A stretch of DNA of 64,000 bases from Flavobacteriales bacterium (lineage in GTDB: Bacteria; Bacteroidota; Bacteroidia; Flavobacteriales; UBA1820), in the NCBI GenBank assembly GCA_003150615.1, contig QALN01000013.1, positions 62,001-126,000 on the forward strand, written 5' to 3'. Shown in pieces: positions 1 to 10,276 of the stretch. Each line of letters begins with the position of its first letter. Within the stretch, counting starts at the first letter, position 1. Under the pieces are notes generated by a model. That model saw only the letters and a program-made list of their open reading frames with translations, did not search any database and had not been told where the DNA came from. A program made the position numbers and the translations under genes.

Positions 1-1
1 C

Positions 2-412
2 GATGGTCTTGTAGATAAGGCGTTGGATTTTGTCATGGAAGGCGTTTCTATGCCTAAGGCTCCGACCAAGGATACCACCATGAGTGACATATCAAAGAGC
101 GTTTTGGCCTTGGTAGCGGGTGCTGGATTAGATGAGAGGCTAAGCAAAAGCTCTTTAGAGTTAGCTTACGATAGGTGTAAGATGAGGTACGTATTCGATC
201 CTCGAAATCGGGATATGCACGGTGTAGTCGTAGGTTATTCCAATGACTTTAATAGTCTGGTCGCTGTGTGTGATGAGGGATCAAAGAAAGGGGTGGACAA
301 AGGATCTACTGATTTTGTGGACGTCAATGAGAGATACGTGACTAACGGGTTCTTCTACATATCCGTAGAGGACGCCGACAAGCAATCAAGCTACATGGGG
401 AAAAATCCATAA
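2..412 (+). CDS. Unknown protein, 5' end outside the window
   Basis: The reading frame is open from base 2, so the gene starts to the left of the window; the first possible in-window starts are TTG at 23 and ATG at 35. About 136 residues are visible, ending in TAA at 410-412. I do not recognise a family. The visible part is mixed alpha/beta in character, with no membrane segment and no obvious catalytic motif. It lies upstream of the giant tail protein gene and is separated from it by two hairpins and a promoter, so it probably ends the preceding transcription unit. Confidence 0.6.
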   Translation, partial: DGLVDKALDFVMEGVSMPKAPTKDTTMSDISKSVLALVAGAGLDERLSKSSLELAYDRCKMRYVFDPRNRDMHGVVVGYSNDFNSLVAVCDEGSKKGVDKGSTDFVDVNERYVTNGFFYISVEDADKQSSYMGKNP

Positions 413-467
413 TTATTATGTTTTTGTATTTTCATTAGGGGTAAACGTTGCAAAGTGTTTAGATTTT

Positions 468-493
468 CCTTCTGGCTTGTAAGAGTCAGAAGG
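468..493 (+). terminator. Hairpin terminator after the first gene
   Basis: Inverted repeat CCTTCTG (468-474) and CAGAAGG (487-493), followed by a T-rich stretch (ATTTTCTATTTTTG). The position, 55 bases after the stop codon of the preceding gene and before the next promoter, fits an intrinsic terminator. Confidence 0.55.
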
Positions 494-547
494 ATTTTCT
501 ATTTTTGTGCGATTTGAATGTCTTGCATAATACGTACAGTTTATTAG

Positions 548-590
548 AATCCGCCACATAAGTGATTATCCGGCGGATTTGCTATATTTG
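548..590 (+). promoter_or_regulatory. Inverted repeat plus Bacteroides-type promoter
   Basis: AATCCGCC (548-555) and GGCGGATT (572-579) form a perfect 8-bp stem directly in front of a TATATTTG -7 element (583-590). The promoter sits 17 bases before the GTG start of the giant gene at 607. That makes the longer in-frame start at 562 unlikely, because it would lie upstream of the transcription start. Confidence 0.6.
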
Positions 591-606
591 CGAAAAACAT
601 AACATC

Positions 607-3600
607 GTGCAGAATAATTCTAATATAGCGGTTCCCGATTCCGGGATGAACAGGGATAAGCATCCACAGGACCTATCCCCGTCTGAGTACAGTTTCGCCT
701 TGAACGCTACCATAGAGGGTGACGATGGGAGTCAGCTTAAGATTCAGAACGAGCCTAGCACCCTTTTATGTAAGCGATTTGATGGCTATAAGGTTATTGG
801 GTATAAGAATGATATAGCTGGTGATAACACTTATTTCTTTCTGGTGAATCCTGATAACAACACCTCTAAGATCACGTTCATGAGGTCATTGGATTATGTC
901 AAGACCGTAGAGGATCAATTAGCGGGATCAGGGAAAGATATTCATCGTATCCTTGGCGAGAGGCTTGAGGAGTCGGATGGTCGTTTCGATGAGATATGTG
1001 ATTTGATGGAGGTGTTGATAGAGGATGGGACCGATGACCCTTGTCTTAACTTTTCCATTCATCACCCGATCTTTGATATAGAGATCAAGGATGAGAAGTG
1101 TGGTAAGGTGATATACTGGACTGATGGATATAACCCCCAGCGATATGTTATGGTTGACAAGGCACTTAATCCGGATGATGATGGTGACTTCTGGTATCAT
1201 TATCATGGATATAAGACATGTGGGGATGATAAGCCAATAGAGAGGTGTAGGCTGGCTTGCGAGAAGCTACTGGTATTCCCGCTGCTGACGGCCCCGTGCG
1301 TGGAGCCTGAGGTCGTGGAGTTCGGGGGAAGCCTGCGTGCCGGGACCTACCAGTTCTGCGTGGCGTTGTGCGATGAGTTCGGGATAGAGAAGACCGGATA
1401 TTGCTCATTGACCAACCCTATCATGATATTCGATCGTCAGGATATAGTCATTCGTGATGGCTTATGGGGCAAATCAACCAACATGGGTATCCGGCTTACT
1501 GTATCCAATATAGATAAGCAGGTATCTCATTATAAGGTAGGTGTTATACAGAACACCGTTGGATATAATGGCGAGCAAAGCCCGGTTCTTGAGTATTTCA
1601 TAGAAGGTATACATCCGATAACGGAAAGGACCATCTATTACCTTACGGATCAGTATAGCGAGCGTACGACCATGGAGAAGTTATCCAAGGAAATACCGGT
1701 ATATAAGACAGCCAGAGGCATGACGTCTGTCGGGAATCGTCTTCTTCAATACGGCTTGACCGTGGAGAATGAATGGAATCTTCAACCGGTCGTTAACTTC
1801 TTGGGTCATTTCGTTAAATGGCAGACATCTATAGCCACGGAGAATTTGTATAAAGACGGTGTGGCTTGCTCTAAATACGCCTCTTTCATGCGTGACGAGG
1901 TATATCCGTTGGGTATAAGATTCTTTACCAATACGGGATACAGGACAGCTAGATTCCCGCTTATCCCTCGTCCGGCCACAAGGGAGGAGATGGAGGTTAT
2001 CGTTGATGAGGACGGTAACTCTGACGACCTGTCGGCTGCGTCGGTGCTGGAGAACAACCCGCAGTGCGCCGGGAACAGCCGCCGTCATCTTTGGCAGTTT
2101 AAGAATACGGCAAAGATCATAAACGACCCGTCTTGGGGATTTGATGGTTTTGGAGGAGAATGCAAGAATCAGCTAGATGTCAAGCAACTCAGATATGTAG
2201 AGCAGGAATATGCCACGGTAGGAGAGACCCAATTCGTTATCAACACAATGGGGGAAGATGTTACGGTAGATGATGTTATTGATTATATTGCTGACAATAT
2301 AGAGAATCTGTGTGATCTTATAGAATCCAATGTAGGCATTACTGACGAGTTATGTGCGGCTATATCGTTACCTGAGGATCAAGATGGTATAAAGGCTCCC
2401 GATTTCCCTAGTGGATGTGACGATATCGAGAGGATAGAGACCAGGACTATATTGGATAAAAACTCTTTGGTGGATTCTAGGATTGATTTTACATATAAGT
2501 TAGCTAGTGATTATACGGAGACAGAGCCTACTACATTTATACAAAGTAATGCTGAGTCTCAAAGGAAGTTTTCTGTATTGTGTGATTTTGATAATTACTC
2601 TAGTGGAGGCAAGAATATCATAGATCTGGTTCAAGAATGGCTGGATGGTCAGGATGAGGACAAATTCCCGTCTGATATAGATTCTTCCGCCTTGGTCTTG
2701 TGTCAGGATATGTCTAATGTCCGGCAGTTATATGATGAGGGTATATGTACTAATGGGTGTTCGGTAGGTGATCCTTACGTGAATCCTACTATTAATGATG
2801 TTCAACTACCCACGTTCCAAGGAGATAGGTCATTGGGTAAATGTACGTTCTTATTCCAAGGCGATGGGTGGGAAGGCAAGAAGCATACCGAGACTATGCT
2901 TGATATATTGATGGATTCAATGAAAAAGTACTTCCCTCAATATGAGAGTCAGTTTGGTATTGAGAACGCCATGTGTCTTTTTGGTGATGGTGATAACTCT
3001 AAGTTCAATACCGGCATATCTACTGATTGGGAAGATCGTGTGTCTGTGCAGAATGATATTGACGCCAAGACCAATTGGTTCGGTAGAAGCAACTTGACTT
3101 ATTTCAAGTTCTATCCACATGTATCCTCATACGCCAGATGGGTGGAGTTGGATTACGAAAAATACGTAAGCGGTTTATCCGATCCTGATAACGGTATTAT
3201 GTATATAGAGATGATGGGTAACTATAATTATCCGATCGGTGACTCATCATCATACAACAAGGTTCGTATAACATTTTTCTCGGATAAGGAAGGTACCGTG
3301 GCTCCTAATCCTTTGGCTAATGATGCCAAGAAAGGTGTTATAGTGAATTACGTGGATCATAAGATATTTATGATGCCAAAGTACTTGTTCTGGAATGATG
3401 ACAAGACTACTTTCCATAAGATATATGTTTGTATTGAGCCAGCGGTATGCGTGTTCTTCACCGGTTTCGCCATGAGGCAGGACATGAAGGAACTTGCAGG
3501 ATTCTATACGGCTGGCACCGCCATTTTCCCTGCCCCGTTCTGTTTTGGCATTCGGCCACTGGAGGTGAAATACGTATTCTTCTTTACGAAAGAACTGAAA

Positions 3601-6600
3601 TTAAGGAGATTTGTCACATATGAGGCGAAATGCATCTCATGTGGAGATAAACCCGCTGATTGTGCTCCTAGACCTTATCAGTATGGTGATTTTGGTTATT
3701 GGGAATCTATCAATAAGTATCCGGCTAATTTTGAGTTGTATGATTCAAGTAAGATCGGGATATCGTCGGGAGGATCGAAGAGGAAGGATATAATAGATTC
3801 TTTGACGAAATACTATGGGTCTCCTAAATCCGTTGAGGGTAAGTCTTACTTCACTGGTAATGGGGATAACGCTGAGTACCCCAATACGTCAACCACATTT
3901 TGTCAGAAACCTATACGTCATTACAAGTTCCCGGATAACTCTGTCGCTCCTTTTATGGGTAATCCGTCTCAACTGACCGGTCAATATGGAGTTGACTCCT
4001 ATATTTATCCTATGGGGGTGATGCTTGATGACGATATCGTTAATGAGTTTCTGGATATAGCGGTAGAGAATGGCCTTATAGATAAGGATAGAAGGGATTC
4101 CATAATAGGATATGAGTTGTATAGGGGCGATAGGACATTGGATAAGAGCGTTATCGGTACCGGTCTGGCTTATGATATGTTTAAGTACGATGATCCCGAC
4201 GGATCGGCTAACCTTTATCCTAATTATCCTTACAATGATTTGTCTGATGATATGTATATCTATAAGGATATTAATCGTGAGAATTTTATAACGCATCCGT
4301 TTAACAGGAAGGGTAATATCTGGTATTCATTCTTAAGCCCTGATATTGCCTTCAACAAGCCTGATGCTCCCACTGAGTGCCTTGTTGATGGTTATCAATT
4401 AGGTAAATCCTCCGGTATATTCAGGGAGGTGGAGGATCACCCTAAATGGACGATATTAGGAAGTAAGGCTTATAGTATGGCAACGTCATTGGCTACGGTG
4501 GAGGCTATGGCTAATTTAATATCCGCTATAGCTGAATATACATATCAATCGGCGTCCCAACAATATGTCGGTGGAGGCGTGTTTTTTTTAGCCAACCCTG
4601 TCGGCATAGCGCTGACGGCTATCCGTCTGGCTACAGGTATCGCCAAGGCTACCTCCCAGTCTGTCGTGGATATAGGGAAGTACAGGTATCAGTGGTTAAC
4701 GGCCTTGATAGATAGGGGACCTAGATGGAATTACGCTTATTATTATACTTCTGTCGCTCATTATAATCTATTTTACCAAAAAACAGGGGCATCAGAGTTG
4801 CGTGGATTATCTACGGCTAAGTATATTAAAAGCGGATTGTATCCGGTAACGGATATCTCATCACAAGGGAAAGTAGTAGGCGGTAAGCCTATAGTTGTAA
4901 ATAATCTCGATCGTGAGCATTCGTTGTTCATGTCATTTGGTATGGATAAGTATATGCTTGAATATCCGGAGTTGGTTTCAAGTTATGATACCAGCCGTAT
5001 TCAGGATGAGTGTAATATTCGTAACGATGAGATGGCTGGTATGACGCCTCATTTTATGACACGTGAATCTTTCGTATCCTGCCCCTATATGAGGATAAAG
5101 AAATATTCTCCAGCTCAATACGGACAGATAGAGGATATCAGGTGGGTGTCGTTAGGCGGGTGCGGGTTGATGGATGAGGATAAGCGTAAACCTGTTTTTG
5201 GAGGTGATGTGTTTATATCCAGATTCTCGCTTAAAAGAAAAATGCCTATGTTTTACTTGACCCAGTTTGGTCAGGGAGATATGATACCATTCCCTTACTA
5301 CGACTATAGGAATATCGGGTATCCACGTTATTTTGTTAATTATGATACCGGAGAGGATTATCTTAATAAGACTGACACAGATACTGGATCGCTATATTCG
5401 TTCCCTAGCCGTAAGAGTGCTTATGAGATGGCTTGCAAGACCGGGGATATGTATCTTAGTGGTCGTTTCTTTCTGTATTTTTACGGCATACCTCAGTTTT
5501 TAGTGGAGTCTGAGATTAATTGTAATTTCCGTATAGCTGGACCTGAGCCTTATGAGGGTTTCTATCCAGAAGTAGGGGATTATATATCATGGACCCAAGA
5601 GCGTAATGTCCCTATATCAAGGGATAATGTGTTTAAGATGAGTCCTGTGTACAAGAATCGTTTTACGCTAGGCGGAAGGTCATTACCAGAGACGTATGAT
5701 AGCAATTTTTGGGACTGCGCCTACCAAAGACCCAACGGCGTCATATGGAGCACCGCCGACGTTTCGGAGAACGGCATGACCGACCCTTGGCTGTCGTACA
5801 AGCCTATGGATTACCATGAGTTCAAGACCTCATTTGGGAAACTCATAAGCATGAAGGGGATAGAGTCGGATCAGATATTAGCCCGCTTCGAGAATCAGGT
5901 AGGGTTGTACAACGCCATAGACGTGTTGGCGGAGAGAATATCCCCGGAGAATAGCGAACTAGGGACAGGTGGTCTTTTCGCCTCTCGTGGTATCGAGTAT
6001 AATAATACGACGTTAGGATATTCCGGGACCCAGAGCCGGGATATGATCAGTTGTGAATTTGGGCATTTTTGGGTCGATTTAAGGCGTGGTCAGGTATTCA
6101 AGGTAGATTCTAATGGCAGGAATCTTACGGAGGTCACACCGGGGCTTAGAAACTGGTTTAAGGAGCATCTTCAGATGAAGATCATCCGTAGCCGGATATA
6201 TAACGCCGATACGGATGCTGAGCTGTCTTATTATGATATCGATAACAAGTTCTTTGGTATAGGTCTGTCTATGGGTTGGGATAATCGTTTCAAGAGGGTA
6301 TTGATAACCAAGAGGGATTACATGCCGGTAGGGAATCCAAGCGAGTACCAATTCAGGGGAGGCCGGTTCTACAGGAACGGGCGGGCGGTGGAGCTACAGG
6401 ACGCCAGCCATTTCACGGACGTCTCTTTTACCGTTGGATATAATTGTTTGAAGGGTGAGTGGAAATCATATTTATCGTACACCCCGGATTATTATATCGA
6501 GCATCAACATTATTTCCAGTCCGGTAAGAATTACTCTAACGATAGTCGGGAAGTGGGATTGTGGTCTCATGGCTTAACCAATCAATCGTATCAGGTATTT

Positions 6601-7125
6601 TATGGTAAGCTATATCCGTTTGTTGTAGAAGTCCCGGTACGTGAGCAGTATGTGAATAAGATCCTCACGAACTACCAATATAGGATGGATGCCAGAAGGT
6701 ATCAGGATGAGGTTAATTATCAGGTTAGAAGAACAACTGGATTTAATAAGGCATGGTTCTATAACGATACCAACAACAGTGGAGAGCTTAGGATGACCAT
6801 CGCCGATAAGAACGACATGAGCCAGCGCCTAAGATATCCTATAACTAACGACGATAGCCGTGATATACTGGTGACGGAAGTGGACCAGAAGATCAATATC
6901 AACGACTACTTCAACGAGGTTAAAGACGATACTAATAACCTACCGGTATGGGTTAAGGACGTGAACGATATTGGCCGGGAGATCGACCCCAGGGCTGTCG
7001 ATTATCACCGGAGGTGGCGTGATCGTCTTCGTGGCGATTGGTTCTTGGCAAGGTTCGTGAATGACATTGAGAGCCGGTTCAAGATGATAGTAAGATGGTT
7101 TAGTAATGAGGAGAAAGTTTATTGA
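607..7125 (+). CDS. Giant tail-associated (P22 gp10-like 'stabilization') protein
   Basis: About 2172 residues. The N-terminus carries the signature GMNRDKHPQ followed by SEYSFALNA (residues about 14-36). This is the entry motif of the large tail proteins that crAss-like phages annotate as stabilization proteins, related to P22 gp10; those proteins sit at the tail tip below the portal ring. The body is mostly beta-rich with many aromatic residues. A glycine/alanine-rich hydrophobic stretch lies around residues 1298-1355. I chose GTG 607 because the -7 element at 583-590 excludes GTG 562. A T8 run at 4572-4579 is intact within the frame. The family call rests on the N-terminal motif, size and genome context and not on an alignment. 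Confidence 0.6.
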   Translation: MQNNSNIAVPDSGMNRDKHPQDLSPSEYSFALNATIEGDDGSQLKIQNEPSTLLCKRFDGYKVIGYKNDIAGDNTYFFLVNPDNNTSKITFMRSLDYVKTVEDQLAGSGKDIHRILGERLEESDGRFDEICDLMEVLIEDGTDDPCLNFSIHHPIFDIEIKDEKCGKVIYWTDGYNPQRYVMVDKALNPDDDGDFWYHYHGYKTCGDDKPIERCRLACEKLLVFPLLTAPCVEPEVVEFGGSLRAGTYQFCVALCDEFGIEKTGYCSLTNPIMIFDRQDIVIRDGLWGKSTNMGIRLTVSNIDKQVSHYKVGVIQNTVGYNGEQSPVLEYFIEGIHPITERTIYYLTDQYSERTTMEKLSKEIPVYKTARGMTSVGNRLLQYGLTVENEWNLQPVVNFLGHFVKWQTSIATENLYKDGVACSKYASFMRDEVYPLGIRFFTNTGYRTARFPLIPRPATREEMEVIVDEDGNSDDLSAASVLENNPQCAGNSRRHLWQFKNTAKIINDPSWGFDGFGGECKNQLDVKQLRYVEQEYATVGETQFVINTMGEDVTVDDVIDYIADNIENLCDLIESNVGITDELCAAISLPEDQDGIKAPDFPSGCDDIERIETRTILDKNSLVDSRIDFTYKLASDYTETEPTTFIQSNAESQRKFSVLCDFDNYSSGGKNIIDLVQEWLDGQDEDKFPSDIDSSALVLCQDMSNVRQLYDEGICTNGCSVGDPYVNPTINDVQLPTFQGDRSLGKCTFLFQGDGWEGKKHTETMLDILMDSMKKYFPQYESQFGIENAMCLFGDGDNSKFNTGISTDWEDRVSVQNDIDAKTNWFGRSNLTYFKFYPHVSSYARWVELDYEKYVSGLSDPDNGIMYIEMMGNYNYPIGDSSSYNKVRITFFSDKEGTVAPNPLANDAKKGVIVNYVDHKIFMMPKYLFWNDDKTTFHKIYVCIEPAVCVFFTGFAMRQDMKELAGFYTAGTAIFPAPFCFGIRPLEVKYVFFFTKELKLRRFVTYEAKCISCGDKPADCAPRPYQYGDFGYWESINKYPANFELYDSSKIGISSGGSKRKDIIDSLTKYYGSPKSVEGKSYFTGNGDNAEYPNTSTTFCQKPIRHYKFPDNSVAPFMGNPSQLTGQYGVDSYIYPMGVMLDDDIVNEFLDIAVENGLIDKDRRDSIIGYELYRGDRTLDKSVIGTGLAYDMFKYDDPDGSANLYPNYPYNDLSDDMYIYKDINRENFITHPFNRKGNIWYSFLSPDIAFNKPDAPTECLVDGYQLGKSSGIFREVEDHPKWTILGSKAYSMATSLATVEAMANLISAIAEYTYQSASQQYVGGGVFFLANPVGIALTAIRLATGIAKATSQSVVDIGKYRYQWLTALIDRGPRWNYAYYYTSVAHYNLFYQKTGASELRGLSTAKYIKSGLYPVTDISSQGKVVGGKPIVVNNLDREHSLFMSFGMDKYMLEYPELVSSYDTSRIQDECNIRNDEMAGMTPHFMTRESFVSCPYMRIKKYSPAQYGQIEDIRWVSLGGCGLMDEDKRKPVFGGDVFISRFSLKRKMPMFYLTQFGQGDMIPFPYYDYRNIGYPRYFVNYDTGEDYLNKTDTDTGSLYSFPSRKSAYEMACKTGDMYLSGRFFLYFYGIPQFLVESEINCNFRIAGPEPYEGFYPEVGDYISWTQERNVPISRDNVFKMSPVYKNRFTLGGRSLPETYDSNFWDCAYQRPNGVIWSTADVSENGMTDPWLSYKPMDYHEFKTSFGKLISMKGIESDQILARFENQVGLYNAIDVLAERISPENSELGTGGLFASRGIEYNNTTLGYSGTQSRDMISCEFGHFWVDLRRGQVFKVDSNGRNLTEVTPGLRNWFKEHLQMKIIRSRIYNADTDAELSYYDIDNKFFGIGLSMGWDNRFKRVLITKRDYMPVGNPSEYQFRGGRFYRNGRAVELQDASHFTDVSFTVGYNCLKGEWKSYLSYTPDYYIEHQHYFQSGKNYSNDSREVGLWSHGLTNQSYQVFYGKLYPFVVEVPVREQYVNKILTNYQYRMDARRYQDEVNYQVRRTTGFNKAWFYNDTNNSGELRMTIADKNDMSQRLRYPITNDDSRDILVTEVDQKININDYFNEVKDDTNNLPVWVKDVNDIGREIDPRAVDYHRRWRDRLRGDWFLARFVNDIESRFKMIVRWFSNEEKVY

Positions 7126-7205
7126 TTTAGGTGATTTATATATAACTTTACACCACAAATGTACCGAATTATTTTTATGTATAAATAATAATCTATATAT
7201 ATGTC

Positions 7206-8429
7206 ATGAGATTAGTCGAACAACATATAATCAAGCGAAGCTCGGTATATTACAATGAGCTTCAAGACCTGTTGCATAAGTGTAAAAACTTATACAACAA
7301 AGGGTTATATGTCGTTCGTCAATATTATTTCCAGTATAATGATGATAATACCGTTAAATATAAATACCTCAACTACTATTCTCTTGAAAAGAAGCTAAGA
7401 ACAGAAAACGATGTAGACTATCGTGCTTTACCATCATCTGTAGCCCAACAGGTATTGATGATGGTCGACCAGAATTTCAAATCCTTCTTCAATCTTCTTA
7501 ACAAGAAGGGTAGAGGTGAGTATTCTGAGAAAGTAAGAATACCTAAGTATCTTGATAAAGATGGGATGTTTATGGCTGTTTTCCCGACAACAGCCTTTTC
7601 TCAGAAATGGATAAAACAAGGTATTATTAAGTTACCAAAACAATTCTCTTTTACCATAAGGACTAATAAACAAAATGTCCAACAACTTAGGTTTATCCCT
7701 AAGAATGGATATATTATGTTTGAGATTGTGTATAATAAGAAAGAGAAAGGTCTTATGTATGATAACGGAAATTATCTTGGTATTGATCTTGGACTTAACA
7801 ATTTAGCGTCTTGTGTATCAAATACCGGTTCTTGCTTTATCATCAACGGTAAGCCTCTAAAATCTATCAACCAGTATTATAATAAAAGATTAGCATATTT
7901 AAAATCTAAATTAAAAGGTAATAAACAAGTATCAAGACAAATAAGATCGTTAACCAACAAAAGGAATAACAAGATCAAGGATTATCTGCATAAAGCTAGT
8001 AGGGTATTGATTAATCATGTAGTCTCCAATGGCATTAATACGATCGTAATCGGTCACAACAAATGCTGGAAACAAGAGATCAATATCGGAAAGCGAAACA
8101 ACCAGAACTTTGTATCTATCCCTTTTAATATGTTTATCTCAATGATATCATATAAAGCTACACTTGAGGGTATTAATGTTAAGATCGTTGAGGAATCCTA
8201 TACCTCAAAATGTAGTTTCTTGGATAACTAGCAGATTTGTAAGCATGATAAATATGCCGGAAGACGTGTCAAACGAGGATTGTTCAAAACATCTTCCGGT
8301 AGTATTATTAACGCCGATATCAATGGTGCTTTTAACATCATCAGAAAATCGGCAAAAGAAGCCTTCGATGTAAGTACCTTACCAGAAGGTAGAGGGTTTT
8401 GGTGGAACCCGGTACGGATTTCTGTATAG
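7206..8429 (+). pseudogene. tnpB: TnpB (IS200/IS605 OrfB) RNA-guided nuclease, interrupted by in-frame TAG
   Basis: TnpB proteins are RNA-guided RuvC nucleases of IS200/IS605 elements. The first RuvC aspartate is in GIDLGLNNLAS (D about 194). The middle part has VIGHNKCWKQ, and then EESYTSKCSFLDN, typical of the TnpB clade whose second acidic site is relocated. Codon 342 is TAG (8229-8231). After it the same frame continues with ICKHDKYAGRRVKRGLF and INADINGAFN, which holds the last RuvC aspartate (about residue 371), to a TAG at 8427-8429. Termination at codon 342 would remove that aspartate and abolish cleavage. No TnpA is nearby. The element sits between two phage structural genes on the same strand. 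Confidence 0.85.
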
Positions 8430-8492
8430 ATATATACCATTTTACGATTTTAGTGTAAAAAGGCATATAATCACCTTGATTTATTAACATAT

Positions 8493-8520
8493 AGGGGAGG
8501 GTGTTTATCATTCCCCTTTT
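8493..8520 (+). terminator. Terminator behind tnpB
   Basis: AGGGGA (8493-8498) pairs with TCCCCT (8512-8517), followed by TTTTAT. The 8430-8650 gap also holds a perfect hairpin ATCACAAT/ATTGTGAT (8577-8596) just ahead of the fibre gene, and TTTTAC/GTAAAA at about 8443-8460. The latter lies where a TnpB right end and guide RNA would be expected. I see no gene in this gap. Confidence 0.5.
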
Positions 8521-8651
8521 ATACTTTCAAATGATATCAGTTATGGTTTGATTTCCGTTGAAACTGGTTGATTTTTATCACAATGAATATTGTGATTGAC
8601 AATTTGTTTTATTTAATATTGAAATACAATAAATTTTAATAATTTGTTTAT

Positions 8652-9392
8652 ATGGAAGATTTTCAAGGTAAGTATGATGGTAATCAAATAGACAGCAGGC
8701 TTGATAAGGTCAAGGATATGGTTGGTGCCACGGCGTCCGGGGCTGGCGCTGCGGGATTGGTGCCGGCTCCCGCCGCGGAGAAGCGTACAGCCTTTCTTCG
8801 TGGTGACGGCACATGGCAGGATATAGATGTTCATGAGCCGGGCTTCTTGGGCGATAATCTCGATAGCGAGGATGATTTTAGAACTATATTATTTAATTTG
8901 GGCTTTGATAAGGAATTTACCCTTACCAAAGCGAAATATGATATAATAGCTTCTAAATGTGAGGTTGATATACCAATTCAATATCTTTTATCCGGAGCAT
9001 CATCGACGTATGGGGTTGGGGACTTGAAATTAATTAAGGATTCATCCGGGAATATTCAAGCCATGTTGCGCTCTGGATGCAATACGGGAGCTGGGGTCAT
9101 TGTATCTTATCATGTAATGATCAATATATCCAGCGACCTTACCCATACGTCCATTGTCACCAGTCATACCGTACAATCGGTATCTAACCAAACTAAGGAC
9201 ATATCCTTAACGATTGGTGGTGACCCAGTCGGAGATAACAGGGGCATCAACTTCTCTACGGCCGGTACAGGGACCAAGGCTTTGATGGATAATGGGAAAT
9301 ATAAGGAGGTGCAAGCTAGGGGTGATATTGAGAACGCGTTTTTAGATACTGTTTTTCATCTAGCGTCCGATCAACCTTCTACTTTAACCTAA
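8652..9392 (+). CDS. Tail-fibre-like protein, N-terminal part
   Basis: Starts with MEDFQGKYDGNQID, the same N-terminal module as the fibre gene at 33641, so both proteins probably dock on the same virion site. Residues 24-55 have an AAGLVPAPAA...FLRGDGTW linker, also shared with that gene. This is followed by the first of three repeats of roughly 130-150 residues, each with an FTLTKAKYDIIAS-like helix and each closing with an ALMDNGKYKE-like turn. The frame stops at TAA 9390-9392 in the second repeat. The same frame continues without further stops to 10088, so this is probably one gene broken by a nonsense change. Confidence 0.65.
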   Translation: MEDFQGKYDGNQIDSRLDKVKDMVGATASGAGAAGLVPAPAAEKRTAFLRGDGTWQDIDVHEPGFLGDNLDSEDDFRTILFNLGFDKEFTLTKAKYDIIASKCEVDIPIQYLLSGASSTYGVGDLKLIKDSSGNIQAMLRSGCNTGAGVIVSYHVMINISSDLTHTSIVTSHTVQSVSNQTKDISLTIGGDPVGDNRGINFSTAGTGTKALMDNGKYKEVQARGDIENAFLDTVFHLASDQPSTLT

Positions 9393-9416
9393 GATCAGTA
9401 TAATACTATAAAATCG

Positions 9417-10088
9417 TTGTTTGGTAGTAACCCTACGTCTAATATCAGGATGATAAAACCTAGCGATTCTTTTGTGGAATTGGTAGGTGAATTTCTTATC
9501 AATGATTTGATGGTTTTTAATGATCAAAGGAATGATTGTATCACTATTTACATCAGCGGTTCAAATACCATTCTTGGTATGGGATTTATGGATATATCTA
9601 TTTCTGTTTATCCTAATCTAAGTGTCGGATATATTCATTCTAATTCAAATGTTGCTACATCAAATGATTCCGAGATAGTTCTTGTAAATTCTTTGAAAAA
9701 TACTGAAGATGGTATAGATTTTGATAATCAACTTCATCTTAAGATGAAAGGTAAGGGTGATAAGGCCTTGATGGATGATGGGACTTATAAGGAGATAGGT
9801 TCTTCTGGAGTGGATATCTCAAGTTATATTTTAGAAGGAATTGATTTTAAGAAAAATACTACCAAGGAAGGTTTCGATAAGATAAAAAGCTGTATTATTA
9901 ATAAACAGCATATGTATGTGTATCATAAAGTCGAAATGAGTGGCGATGTAGTCGTTTTTACAAGTGATGTTATAACTAGTTTTTTGTATGGTAATATATC
10001 CTTGGTTATGGTTGATTTTTCGAATATTGAGTTGAAACGAGTAGTAATAAATTCGAGTGATTATAATATAACCGTAACAAAAATTTAA
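9417..10088 (+). CDS. Tail-fibre-like protein, C-terminal part, in frame with the preceding gene
   Basis: In the same frame as the gene at 8652, after TAA 9390-9392. Eight further sense codons (from GAT at 9393) precede the first candidate start, TTG 9417. The segment holds the rest of repeat two and the start of repeat three (TKEGFDKIKSC), with another DGTYKE turn at about residue 120. There is no promoter or separate ribosome site in front of it, so it is either a dead fragment, a reinitiation product or a readthrough extension of the fibre. Confidence 0.5.
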   Translation: MFGSNPTSNIRMIKPSDSFVELVGEFLINDLMVFNDQRNDCITIYISGSNTILGMGFMDISISVYPNLSVGYIHSNSNVATSNDSEIVLVNSLKNTEDGIDFDNQLHLKMKGKGDKALMDDGTYKEIGSSGVDISSYILEGIDFKKNTTKEGFDKIKSCIINKQHMYVYHKVEMSGDVVVFTSDVITSFLYGNISLVMVDFSNIELKRVVINSSDYNITVTKI

Positions 10089-10092
10089 TGTT

Positions 10093-10269
10093 ATGATTCA
10101 AAAAAGGAAGGTTACCAAGAACTCAGGCAAGTGCCCTAAATCGGGGTGCATCAAGAAAGTAGGAAGTGATTGGAGGGTGGTTAGTAACAAAACTGGAAAG
10201 TTATGGCCGGCGAAGTATAAGTCGAGGGATTTGGCCAAGAAAGCTCTGGCGGCTTATCATATGCATTGA
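10093..10269 (+). CDS. Conserved 58-aa lysine-rich phage peptide
   Basis: A small gene 4 bases after the fibre stop codon: ATG 10093, TGA 10267-10269, 58 residues. The core VGSDWRVVSNKTGKLWPAKY followed by a KAL-AYH ending matches a widespread short protein of Bacteroidales phages with a CxxxxC pair near the N-terminus. The function is unknown; the basic charge and small beta-hairpin core would suit binding of nucleic acid or of another virion protein. It is followed directly by a long hairpin. Confidence 0.7.
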   Translation: MIQKRKVTKNSGKCPKSGCIKKVGSDWRVVSNKTGKLWPAKYKSRDLAKKALAAYHMH

Positions 10270-10276
10270 GGGTGTA

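Noticed and set aside
3889..4296. 135-aa reading frame on the minus strand
   Set aside because: It lies wholly inside the giant tail gene, is rich in Ile and Arg from antisense codons, and has no promoter; it is a shadow of the coding strand. The same holds for other antisense frames within the giant genes, such as 1681-2088 and 43101-43790.
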